Below, piece after piece: positions 1 through 9,833 of a stretch of DNA of 64,000 nucleotides. Location: the NCBI RefSeq assembly GCF_028640845.1, contig NC_080544.1, positions 55,713,211 through 55,777,210 on the forward strand, written 5' to 3'. The notes beneath the pieces were generated by a model. It was not told where the DNA came from. It did not search any database and saw only the letters and a program-made list of their open reading frames with translations. The stretch comes from Ahaetulla prasina. Its lineage: Eukaryota; Chordata; Lepidosauria; Squamata; Colubridae. A program made the translations under genes and the position numbers. How positions within the stretch are numbered: the first letter of the stretch is position 1; the number at the start of each line of letters is the position of its first letter.

Positions 1-668
1 TTAGTGTCATAATATACAATTTTCATATTAAAATGCTTTTTTATCTTGTTCCAATTTACCTGTGGCAATAATGAAAATTTCTCCATTATTTTCTTCATAG
101 CCAAGAAAACAATTTTCCTCATAAATCTGGCAGTTCATGTTAGCTTGTTCCCCAGTGGAATATCCCTTTTTGATCCTTTTCTTGCCCCTTTCCTTGTAAA
201 AAAATAACTTCTGTTCGCTGTCTTTTTCCTTTCCCTTCTTATGCAGCCCACTGCCAAGGCATGTTGACACAGTTGTTGGAATGCCACTTTGTGATAGACA
301 TGTTGTAACAGAAACAATGATTTAAGCAACTGAATTGCCTTAGGAAAGCTAAGATCATTACTACAACTTGTCAGGCAGCAGCAGCTTGAGACAGCATAAC
401 TTGCTCTTAGTTGCTTGATCCACAAAAAGGGGAAAAGTTATAAAGCAGATGAATGAGGGTGAAAAAGTTTTGTTTTAAATTATCCCATTGGAAGTGGAAA
501 GTATCTTTTCTGATTATTATACGTCAGCTTTTGTTGTATGGTAATCATTTCAGGTAAACAGACTGAGACTAAGGTTATGTTGTACTAGCTGCATCTATGG
601 TTATAAGGTTCTATGGCAAAAGGGGAAGAAATTAAGGATAATCTGATTCCCTCTTGAACATTATATCG
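1..668. other. unassigned AT-rich DNA
   Basis: No recognisable repeat or gene. Two overlapping minus-strand reading frames of 80 and 96 codons lie here, but they show no domain or compositional sign of coding and are judged chance frames. Confidence 0.6.
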
Positions 669-768
669 CCGTGATGGTGAACCTATGGCACGCGTGCCAC
701 TGGTGGCACGCATAGCCATATTGGTGGGCATGCGAACTCAGCACAACTGATTTTTGGGCCTTCTGGGC
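669..768 (-). mobile_element. hAT-type MITE (family 1), half element
   Basis: It begins CCGTGATGGTGAACCTATGG, nearly the same as the reverse complement of the right end of the complete MITE at 12821-13007 (CCGCGATGGTGAACCTATGG). Only about 100 bp remain: a second MITE begins at 769 and the far end is missing. The eight bases before it, TTATATCG, have TA at the centre, as in the complete insertions, but with the other end gone no duplication can be shown. It is non-coding and could only move with a transposase supplied elsewhere. Confidence 0.6.
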
Positions 769-1008
769 CAGTGGTGGGTTTCAAAATTTTTTACTACATG
801 GCATGACTTGGTGGGCGTGGCAGGGGAAGGATACTGTAAAATCTCCATTCTCACCCCACTTCAGGGGAAGGTTATTGCAAAATCTTCATTTCCTCCTGAT
901 CAGCTGGGACTCAGGAAGTAGAGAATAGATGGGGGAGAGGCCAATCAGAGGTGATATTTACAGGTTCTCCGAACTACTCAAAATTTCTGCTACCAGTTCT
1001 TCAGTTCT
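769..1008 (+). mobile_element. hAT-type MITE (family 2), 3'-truncated
   Basis: It begins CAGTGGTGGGTTTC, a typical hAT terminus, inside the family 1 element. The body has phrases typical of squamate non-autonomous repeats: a GTGGGCGTGG motif, a repeated AAAATCT(C/T)CATT segment, and GGTTCTCCGAACTACTC near the right. The expected right terminus (a CCCACC..CTG-like end) is missing, so the right end is approximate. No coding capacity. Confidence 0.5.
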
Positions 1009-2461
1009 GTCATCAAAATGTTCATGTTGGTAACATAACATTAAAAAAATAGAAGTCTCTAGCACCTGGTTAATATTACCAATATCTCACTGAAAAAGAC
1101 TTTTATAGCCCTTCATTTACAGACCATTTCCTCAGCATATCTCACAGGGAATTTTTGTAAGTTCCCTGTTGAATGACTCCTTGGTCCTTCTGATGTTAGT
1201 CAACTATCCTATTTACAATGGCATTAGGGCCTTGTTCATGATAGGTGAACTCAAGGGCTTGGGCCTTGAACAATTGAACTATTTTCTTGCAGAGGTGTTT
1301 CTGTTAGCAACTAGTTGTTATTTTTACTCTGCCCTTATTTAAATTTAAACAGAAATATTTAAGTTTGCAATTGTAGCTCTGGCTTTATCTTGTTTAACTT
1401 CCTTGCATCCAATATTCTCCAACATACTTTTTATATGAGGCTAATATTAATAATACTATTAAATATACATAATCTTTATCTTCCAACTTCTAACCTTAAT
1501 ATACATGTGTATATTAAAGAACAGTAAACTTTCTTACTCCACCTTCAATCACAGAAGCTCACTGAATTATTCTGAATTTAGTCTTCAAGTTTTTATTGTG
1601 GGGAAAAAATAGGATGATGAATGAAAATCAAGATATAGATCTAATAAATAAATTCCATAAAAGCCATATTTCTCTCATTACATTTTAACTGATATTTTAA
1701 TACAAATCTAATTTCTCAGAAGATTTTTAGGTATTGCCTTGGCATTCAGGAATAGTAAATCGTAACATTTGAAAGATCAGACTTGAGAAATCAAGATGTG
1801 AAAATCTTTTCTTCTTTTTTAAAAATTAAGAATAGATTAATATTTTGTGACAAAATAGTGTGGGAAAAGTATGAAGCATTTTGTATAGATTTGTTACAGA
1901 TAAGACGCTGGCTGAATGGAAAAGTTACTCTGATTCTTCCTTCATTACAAATAGATTCGATTTCCCTACTATGTTGTGGTACAATACTCATGATGTCATT
2001 CAGTATTAGAAAATTAGGCAGATAGTATATTGGGAGAATAAGTGCCTGTTTAGCTGAAAGCAGCACAAAAAATGCGATATATATTTATATGTATATAAAT
2101 AAAAGAGGTCATTGCAAAATGTAAGCATTTCAGCTGGAGCAAATGCAGTAAATGATGCAAGTGATAATTACTTTCTTTTTTATTGCATTGTTAATAGCTG
2201 TGTACAATTCCCCATAAATTGCTGGAGTGCTGCCCTGGAGCACATAAATCTTGATGAACATTTCTTTGGCCCACAAATAACCCTTGTAACATGCAGGGCA
2301 TGCATCTTTCTGTAGCTTCATTTGCCCTCTTGCACATAGGGGTTAGCTGCCAAAGACTAGAGAAAAACATACTGAAAGCGATCAATTGATGCTTCTAACT
2401 TCTGTGAAAACTTCCTAGTTGCTTTGTTCCATGTTCATTTTTGGTGAGGATGATATTATAT
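1009..2461. other. unassigned AT-rich DNA
   Basis: About 1.45 kb with no recognised repeat or gene. The short frames near 1783-2385 overlap on both strands, lack domains and are rejected. A short TATA-rich run lies at about 2078-2100. Confidence 0.55.
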
Positions 2462-3254
2462 ATTACCTTACAGATGACCCCCCACCCTGTTAAAGACCTT
2501 GGAGTTTTCATATCAAATGATCTAAGTGCCAAAGCCCACTGCACCTACATCGCAAAAAAGGCTTTCAGAGTTGTAAACCTAATCTTGCATAGTTTTTTCT
2601 CCAAAAACACTACACTACTAACCAGAGCATATAAAACATTTGCTAGACCAATTCTTTAATACAGCTCGACTGTCTGGAACTCATACCACATTTCTGACAT
2701 CAATACAATTGAACGTGTCCAGAAATATTTTACAAGAAGAGTTCTCCACTTCTCTGAATACAACAAAATACCTTATGCCACCAGACTTGAAATCCTGGGC
2801 TTAGAAAATTTAGAACTATGCCGCCTTCGAAATGATCTGAGTTTAACTCATAAAATCATCTATTACAATGTCCTTCCTGTTGAAGACTACTTCAGCTTCA
2901 ATTGCAGCAATACATGAGCACACAATAGATTTAAGCTTAATGTTAACCGCTCCAATCTTGATTGCAGAAAATATGACTTCAGTAACAAAGTTGTTAATGC
3001 TTGGAATAAACTACCTGACTCTGTGGTCTCTTCCCAAAATCCCCAAAGCTTCAACCAAAAACTGTCTACTATTGACCTCACCCCATTTCTAAGAGGTTTG
3101 TAAGGGCATGCATAAGACCACAAGTGTGCCTACCGTTCCTGTCCTATTGTTTCCTTTCGTTATATCCAATTAATATAGTTATTATATATTCATACTTATA
3201 TATATGCTATATATTGTATAGTTATTACATGCTTATGCGTATATATACTGTGTG
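2462..3254 (+). mobile_element. LINE 'family B' 3' fragment (copy 1)
   Basis: A 5'-truncated LINE, collinear with the longer copy at 31424-32724, starting at the ACCTTACAGATGACCCC segment and running to the 3' UTR. It covers the reverse-transcriptase thumb and C-terminal region. The frame is broken: an extra C occurs in the GACCCCCC run near 2477, with further stops and substitutions such as TACATGAGC near 2913. The C-terminal layout (ERVQK, then RLEILGLENLELR, then WN.LPDSVVSS) fits the CR1/Jockey superfamily; I cannot name the exact clade. It is clearly older than the 31.4-kb copy. Confidence 0.8.
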
Positions 3255-3256
3255 AA

Positions 3257-3343
<87 letters not shown>

Positions 3344-3357
3344 ATAAATAAATAAAA
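3255..3357. repeat. AAAT/GATA/AAAT compound microsatellite (LINE tail)
   Basis: AATA units (3255-3290), then about 12 GATA units (3291-3341), then AAAT units (3342-3357). It follows the family B 3' UTR directly. Other copies of the family end in plain AAAT units (8742-8761 and 32705-32724), so the GATA block probably arose inside the tail after insertion. Confidence 0.9.
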
Positions 3358-3888
3358 TACTAGGCACATTTCAGTGAGTAGCCATCATACTGTTCCTATC
3401 AAATGGAAGTAAGCTGGCATGAAGGGTATCATCCTCTGTGCCGATTATTTAATTATTATTTTTCTCATATAGATTATTGGAATTAGAATTTAACATTCCA
3501 CATGGTTAAGCTATGTTATACGTTACTCATTCATACTAACTGTCCACTGATCACTGTATTTGGCATTCACTGTAATTTGTTGGTTGGCTATTTACAGTGC
3601 AACATAATGACATTTGTAATTGAAGTATCTTTGGTATCTTAAAATGTTTTGAACTCCAATAGATAGAACAAATAGAATAAAATCAACTCTAGCATTTCTA
3701 ATTGTATTGAGTGAGAACATGAAAAATGGAGTATCTTCATTCAAACTTTAGTGGAATTAAATAGGACATGATGGTGGATTCTTCTATATCTGAGTGACCA
3801 TCCCAATATTCTTGTCCAATTTATTCCCTTCAGGCCCACACATAATAAACTCAAATCCTACTGAATTTTCTGAGTGTAGTCATGAATT
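3358..3888. other. unassigned DNA
   Basis: About 530 bp with no recognised repeat or coding signal. It ends at the left target-site duplication of the CR1-L1 insertion. Confidence 0.55.
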
Positions 3889-3905
3889 GAAATATTCATG
3901 AACAT
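3889..3905 (+). repeat. left target-site duplication, CR1-L1 insertion
   Basis: GAAATATTCATGAACAT, repeated without mismatch at 7263-7279 immediately after the L1 poly(A). The bottom strand at the left edge reads ATTTC/AAT, close to the L1 endonuclease target TTTT/AA. Confidence 0.85.
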
Positions 3906-4310
3906 AGGGGACTGGAGGCTAAAACATATGAAGAACGGTTGCAGGAACTGGGTATGTCTAGTTTAACAAAAAGAAGGACTAGGGGAGACATGATAGCTGT
4001 GTTCCAATATCTCAGGGGCTGCCACAAAGAAGAGGGAGTCGGGCTGTTCTCCAAAGCACCTGAGGGTAGAACAAGAAGCAATGGGTGGAAACTGATCAAA
4101 GAAAGAAGCAACTTAGAACTAAGGAGAAATTTCCTGACAGTTAGAACAATTAATAAGTGGAATGACTTGCTTTCAGAAGTTGTGAATGCTCCAACACTGG
4201 AAATTTTTAAGAAAATGTTGGATAACGATCTGACTGAGATGGTGTAGGGTTTCCAGCCTGGGCAGGGGGTTGGACTAGAAGGCCTCCAAGGTCCCTTCCA
4301 ACTCTGTTGT
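3906..4310 (+). mobile_element. CR1 LINE 3' end (5' part of chimeric insertion)
   Basis: 5'-truncated CR1. It encodes the last ~110 residues of the CR1 ORF2 protein, with landmarks RGLEAKTYEERLQELG, RRTRGDMIAVFQYLRG, VGLFSK and WNDL.SEVVNAP, ending at TAG about 4244. The 3' UTR has the diagnostic CR1 end GGGGGTTGGACTAGAAGGCC...CCCTTCCAACTCTG. The first bases (AGGGGACTGG) keep a frame that the copy at 10803-11676 has lost through a 1-base deletion (AGGGACTGG). The two copies show roughly ten differences over about 400 bases by eye, so both are young. It sits directly against the 17-bp duplication that also follows the L1 poly(A). Confidence 0.92.
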
Positions 4311-4370
4311 TATGTTATGTTATGTTATGTTATGTTATGTTATGTTATGTTATGTTATGTTATGTTATGT
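4311..4370 (+). repeat. (TATGT)12 CR1 tail microsatellite
   Basis: Twelve perfect TATGT units at the CR1 3' end. The same motif ends the CR1 copies at 11677-11700 (short) and 48741-48830 (18 units, reverse strand), so it is the family's own tail. Confidence 0.95.
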
Positions 4371-4377
4371 TATCTTC

Positions 4378-7021
4378 ATGTTCATAAATCAGGGAGGTGG
4401 TTGGCTTATATGTTAAGGAAAAGACAGAAAGCACGTACTATTGAAAGAATTGAATATAAGGGTAAAGTGAGATTTCAACGATAAAATTAAAAAAGCTTTC
4501 TTGGAATATTATACAAATTTATATGCCAGATATACAATATTGAATATGGATATTGATAAATATTTGAAAGAATATAAGGTTAAACGTTTAACTAAGGAAC
4601 AAAGGGAAGAGTTGAATCGGCCTATAACTTCTGAGGAAATTATTTTGGTAATAAAGCAATTAAAAATAGGGAAATCCCCGGGCACAAGATGGACTTACAG
4701 CAATATATTATAAAAAGTTACAGGATGAGATAGTTGGTCCACTTATGGAGTTATTTAATCAGATACTGATGGGAGGAGGAGTGCCACCATCATGGAGGAC
4801 TACTTTTATTTCATTGATACCAAAAGAGGATCAGGATTGTACTAAGCCTGGGAATTATAGACCGATTTCACTCTTGAATAATAATTATAAGATTTTTGCG
4901 AAAATAATGGCAAATAGGTTAATGGAAATTTTACAACAAAGGATTCATACTGACCAGTCTGGTTTTATAAAAGGGAGACAAATGAGAAATAATGTTAGGC
5001 AGATAGTGAATTTATTGGAATATTTGGAAAAGAAAAATCAGATTCCGGCAGCGTTTATATTTTTGGATGCAGAGAAAGCTTTTGATCGTTTGCATTGGGA
5101 ATTTTTATTTAAATTAACAGACAAAATGCAATTTGGAAATGGTTTTATAAGAATACTTAGGGCAATTTATGGAGAGCAAACAGCTCAGATAATAATTAAT
5201 GGTAGTTTGACAGATAGTTTTAAAATGGCGAAAGGAACGAGGCAGGGGTGTCCTTTATCACCTTTATTGTTTATTTTGTCTTTGGAACCTTTATTGGATA
5301 AGATAAGAGAGTCAAGGGAGATAGAGGGTATTAGAATTAGAAGACATGAATATAAAGTCAGAGCATTTGCAGATGATTTGGTTGTTATGTTGACTCAGCC
5401 TATAAATTCGAGTGTATATTTGTTGGAAGTAATTAATCAATATGGAAGGGTCTCAGGGTTTAAAGTGAATAAATATAAAACAAAAGTGTTAACCAAAAAT
5501 ATGATTAAGAATCAGAAAGAAAAACTAGAGGAAATAACAGGATTTGAAATTGTAAAAAAGGTTAAATATTTAGGAGTCTTTCTTACTTCATCAAATGTAA
5601 AATTGTATAAGAATAATTATGATGTGTTATGGAAAAAAATTCAGAAGGAAATGAATACTTGGAAAAAATTACAATTATCTTTGTTGGGGAGAATAGCAGC
5701 TATAAAATGAATGTTTTGCCTAAATTCTTGTTCTTGTTTCAGATGATACCAATAATTAAGAAAGACAAAAATTTGGAAGAATGGCAGATTGGAATTAATA
5801 AATTTATATGGGAAGGGAAAAAAGCGAGAGTCAAAATGAAAATAATGCAAGATACACGGGAAAGAGGAGGATTAAAAATGCCTAATTTAAAACTGTATTA
5901 TGAAGCAGTTGTTCTTTCAGTAATAAGTGATTGGTTTAATTTGACGGAGGAAAGGATTTTGAATATAGAAGGTTATGATTTATTATATGGTTGGCATGCA
6001 TATTTATTGTATGATAAGACAGTAGACAAAGCTTTTAAGAATCATGTGTTGAGAATTTCTCTTCTGCGTGTCTGGAAAAAATATTATTATAATTTAAATT
6101 ATAAAATTCCTATATGGGCAAGTCCTCGGCATGCAGTAGAGAATATAAATAGAGAACAGGAACAAGAAATGATTACTTATAAAGATCTTTTACATAATGA
6201 GAGGGGAAATTTACAACTAAAATCTTTGGAGACATTAAAAGAAGAAGACATTATACTTGGTTTCAGTATGGACAGTTAAAGGCTAGATGGAAAGAAGATC
6301 AGAAAATTGGTGTTATTCAAAATGAAGAAAATTTGGTTAAACAAATTAGAAATCAAACCCAGGGGCATATAAAGAGATTGTATAATGTGTTGATAGAAAT
6401 AGATTCTGAAAGAGATTTAATAAAGGATTGTATGATAAAATGGGCACAGAATATTCAGGAACCAATAATGTTGGAAACATGGGAAAAAATTTGGGTTAGA
6501 AATGTTAAATTTACGCAAGCGCAGAATTTAAGGGAAAATTTTTATAAGATGTTTTATAGATGGCATTTAGATCCTAAGAAATTATCATGTATGTATCCAG
6601 ATATGCAAGCGAAATGTTGGAGATGTAATTGTGATGATTCTACATATTTTCATGTATGGTTGACTTGTAAGAAAATTAAGTCTTTCTGGATAAGAATTTG
6701 GTGGATTATGCAGAATGTTCTGAAGAAGATAACACAATTTTTCCTTTTAGGAATAACAACAGACTGTACAGTGATTGAGACTAAATTGATTTTGAACTTA
6801 ATAACAGCAGCAAGACTGTTGATTGGACAATATTGGAAGAAAAAAGAATTACCCACAATAGAAGAATGGATATTGAAAGTTTCCAATTTGGCTGAGATGG
6901 CTAAAATCTCAGCCTTCTTAAAAGACAGTACTCAAGAAAAATATCTAAATGAATGGAAGAATTGGATTGATTATATTCAAAATAGATATCAGATTAAGAA
7001 ATTTCAGATTGTTTTTGAATG
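4378..7021 (+). pseudogene. L1 ORF2 (reverse transcriptase and C-terminal part), frameshifted
   Basis: Remnant of the L1 ORF2 protein, which nicks target DNA and reverse-transcribes L1 RNA. The visible part starts after the endonuclease (KSGRWLAYMLRKRQKAR). It runs through GKSPG, GFIKGRQMRNN, motif A (FIFLDAEKAFDRLHW), motif B (GTRQGCPLSPLLF) and the catalytic FADD motif (AFADDLVVML). The RT core is one open segment, 4745-5710. The C-terminal cysteine region CWRC...HVWLTC (CX2C-X8-HX4C) lies at about 6615-6670. Single-base or short frameshifts occur near 4480, 4690, 5707 and 6270, and the gene ends at TGA 7021. The breaks are few for about 880 codons, so the copy is fairly recent but dead. 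Confidence 0.92.
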
Positions 7022-7147
7022 AAGGATGTTGCTTTTGATTTTATTGGAAGAAGTCAGGTTATGTGAGAGAGTAAGATTATAATTGTGTTAGATTTTAAAA
7101 ATTTAATGTATGACTGTTTGTTTATTGAACTATACCTTGTGTTTGCT

Positions 7148-7217
7148 CCGGGAAGTCGGGGGGGGAGGGGGGTTTTGGAAGGAGGGGGGAAGGAGGGGGA
7201 GGGGGGTGGGGAGGGGA
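7148..7217 (+). other. G-rich tract of the L1 3' UTR
   Basis: About 70 bases made almost wholly of G runs of 3-8 bases broken by A or T, on the L1 sense strand. G-rich polypurine tracts are a known feature of L1 3' UTRs and can form quadruplexes. Nothing else on this strand in the window has comparable G runs. Confidence 0.8.
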
Positions 7218-7262
7218 AAAATTTAATTGTTGTTGTAAAACCTTTTCAATAAAAAAAAAAAA

Positions 7263-7279
7263 GAAATATTCATGAACAT
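7263..7279 (+). repeat. right target-site duplication, CR1-L1 insertion
   Basis: GAAATATTCATGAACAT, identical to 3889-3905, directly after the L1 poly(A). Confidence 0.88.
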
Positions 7280-8145
7280 CTTAAATGCCTGAAAGGTTTA
7301 TGAAAAAGCTGACTGTTGTACATTGCCAAAGTTTAGAACGAAACAGTTATAAAAATATTATGAAATTACTTGAATATTTCATTCATTAATTACTTATTTC
7401 ATTTCTATAACTTCCCAAATAAGGGTGTATGGGTATGAAGTCAAGCTTCTGTTTTATTTTTTATTTTTTTTGTGGGGGAGGGCTGTCTGGTGTCCTTAAA
7501 CTTTTATCACAAGTGGCACTCCATAGTTATGGTCGGTATCACAATCAACAATTCCATAGTAACAGTCAGCATTACAGTTTGGTTCATATTACCGTTATCT
7601 TTTGTTTTGTAAAGTCCATAAATTGTATATGCTCTTTAATAGTATTAAAGAGCATATACAATAGTTAATAGTAACACTATTACCATCGACAGTAAGGTCT
7701 AGTTCATTTTATTCCAATTTGTTCAAAAGTACTTTCACACACACACTTATACACACAAATCCCCTTTCAAAATAACTCTTCCCTTTATCCATTTTAAACT
7801 TTTTTACAGTGACTTCTATTTAAGAATTCTCTTATCTTGCCACACAGAAAATCTCTCTTTATCTGTAAATTAATTATGTTTGAAAATGTGGCTCATGTGA
7901 ACCTTATGCCCATATAGGCTACATTACAGCTGTGAGCTTGATTGAAGTTCCTTGACTCTCACCACTCAACTCATGAGCCAAATGCTAAAATCTCAGTCTA
8001 CTCATGGAGCAACTGTCTGAAGTCCAAGTGAGCAATCTCATGGTCTCTTCTTTTTATGAAGGGCTTCATGGGATAATTAGCTACCAATCTCTGCCACAAT
8101 GCAACCCTGCTTCTTTGCTCCTCACCAGAAGGCCTGTATCTTTAC
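7280..8145. other. unassigned DNA with one hairpin
   Basis: No repeat family or gene recognised. A plus-strand frame at 7429-7668 crosses a T-rich run and the hairpin at 7622 and is not credible. Confidence 0.5.
7622..7662. repeat. perfect 19-bp inverted repeat
   Basis: ATTGTATATGCTCTTTAAT (7622-7640), spacer AGT, then its exact reverse complement (7644-7662). The arms have no mismatch and do not extend further. No T-run follows in a terminator layout and no flanking element is recognised. Confidence 0.9.
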
Positions 8146-8761
8146 ACATCAATACAATTGAACGTGTCCAGAAATATTTTACAAAACGAGTTCTCCACTC
8201 CTCTGAAAACAACAAAATACCTTATCCCACCAGACTTGAAATCCTAGGTTTAGAAAACTTAGAACTCCGTCGCCTTCGACAAGACCTAAGTTTAACTCAT
8301 AGAATCATCTATTGTAATGTCCTTCCTGTTAAAGACTACTTCAGCTTCAATTACAATAATAGAATAGAATAGACTACTTCAGCTTTAATTGCAATAATAC
8401 AAGAGCAACCAATAGATTTAAACTTAATGTTAACCGCTTCAATCTAGATTGCAGAAAATATGACTTCTGTAACAGAGTTATCAGTGCTTGGAACACATTA
8501 CCTGACTCTGTGGTCTCTTCTCATAATCCCAAAAGCTTTAACCAAAAACTTTCTACTATTGACCTCACCCCATTCCTAAGAGGACTATAAGGGATGTGCA
8601 TAAGAGCACAAATGTGCCTACCGTTCCTGTCCTATTGTTTTTTTTTTATTCTTATACATATATCCTTATACTTCCTCATATTTCCTCATATATATGTTTA
8701 TATACTATATAATCATTTTGTGTGATGCTTATGTCTAAAATAAATAAATAAATAAATAAAT
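8146..8761 (+). mobile_element. LINE 'family B' 3' fragment (copy 2)
   Basis: 5'-truncated copy starting at ACATCAATACAATTGAACG and ending in AAAT units (8742-8761). It carries the last part of the RT C-terminal domain (ERVQKYFTKRVLHSS, RLEILGLENLELRRL) and the 3' UTR. Oddity: a segment beginning ACTACTTCAGCTT occurs twice (8335-8361 and 8373-8399), separated by AGAATAGAATAG. The two segments differ at two or more positions, so this is not a fresh slippage product. Confidence 0.85.
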
Positions 8762-9306
8762 CTGAGTACTATTTCCAAGGCCTTCATGGCTGCTCTATCA
8801 AGTGTTAGCCTCAATGTATTTCTTGACTGCTGGTTTACTGCTGATCCTAAAAGGCAGAAGCTGCCTGCCAATTTAATATCTTTATTTTCAAGTCTAAAAT
8901 GAAAAAAAAAAGTTATGCCAAAGAAAGGGCAAAATATAAACCTTATTTACTATATACTACTGAATGGCAGCCATATGGTATATATACTGAGACTATCAAT
9001 TAGATTTCAGTGAAGTATAAAAGAATAGTTATGACCTTTAAAATCCTAAATATCTTTGGATAAAAGAATCTAAAAGATACCTGCTGTTATATAAATCCAT
9101 CATTAGGAAGAATGGCTGGAGACATTTCTTTTCTACTTTCCTCCTTCACTCTTCAAAATCTGTTTGCTATCCTCATGGATGTGAACTGTTTCTGTAGCTG
9201 TTTCTAGTTGAATTTATTAAGTTTCATCATACTCTTGCTCTTTTAATTTTTAGGTATAAAGTCAAGACTGCTTTTTTAATGTCTTTTCCTAGTTTTATTA
9301 TTTATT
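8762..9306. other. unassigned AT-rich DNA
   Basis: No feature recognised in about 545 bp. Confidence 0.55.
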
Positions 9307-9833
9307 ATTTAAATCAGATATAAAAAGGTAGTCAACCTTTTTATACCTACCGCCCACTTTTTTATCGCTGTTAGTAGTAAAATTTTCTAACCGCCCACCG
9401 GTTCCACAGTAATGTGCCATGTATCGTTGTCTGCGCATACCTCTCGCGCATCATGGATTGGGGTTGCGGGGGTGCTGGCTACCAGCTCTGCTTGTCTGTT
9501 ACAGCTGGGTGGTGTGGGAGAGATTCTGGGATGGGCTCTTTTGTTTGCAGTCACACTATAACACCATTTAGTTTCACTTACATAACATGAACTAAACTTA
9601 CGCGCGGGCGATATAAATAGTATATTTTCAGAAATTTAAATTGTCATGGGGAATTTTACGAAAACCTAATGAAAATGTTTTTAAATAATGCTATGAAAAT
9701 TTTTTAAAAAGTCAATTAAATTCAAAAAAAGGAAAGTGCTTCAATATTGGACAAAACCCCTACCACCCACCATGAAAGCTGGAACGTCCACTAGTGGGCA
9801 GTAGGGACCAGGTTGACTACCACTGATTTAAAT
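9307..9833 (-). mobile_element. hAT-type MITE (family 3) with 8-bp target duplication
   Basis: ATTTAAAT at 9307-9314 and 9826-9833 encloses a 511-bp element. Its ends read CAG...GGTAGTCAACC at the left and GGTTGACTACCACTG at the right, an imperfect terminal inverted repeat. The body is non-coding, with CCGCCCAC and CACTAGTGGGC motifs just inside the ends. It is the reverse-orientation relative of 61748-62260. Oddity: the left terminus has extra bases (CAGATATAAAAAGGTAGTC where the sister copy has CAGGGGTAGTC), yet the target duplication is still perfect outside it. Confidence 0.88.

Larger units (their letters stand above)
4371..7262 (+). mobile_element. L1 LINE, 5'-truncated, with 3' UTR and poly(A)
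   Basis: The L1 begins within ORF2 right after the CR1 tail. It contains the remaining ORF2 (to 7021), a short 3' UTR with a strongly G-rich tract (7148-7217), an AATAAA motif at 7248 and a poly(A) run that meets the right-hand 17-bp duplication at 7263. The L1 has no duplication of its own at its left edge; the matching copy lies on the far side of the CR1 piece. ORF1, the endonuclease and the 5' UTR are absent. Confidence 0.93.

Noticed and set aside
4311..4370. CRISPR-like or satellite array
   Set aside because: Five-base perfect units with no spacers, positioned as the tail of CR1.
7622..7662. Transcription terminator
   Set aside because: The hairpin is AT-rich, lacks a terminator-type T-run and a gene context, and the DNA is eukaryotic.
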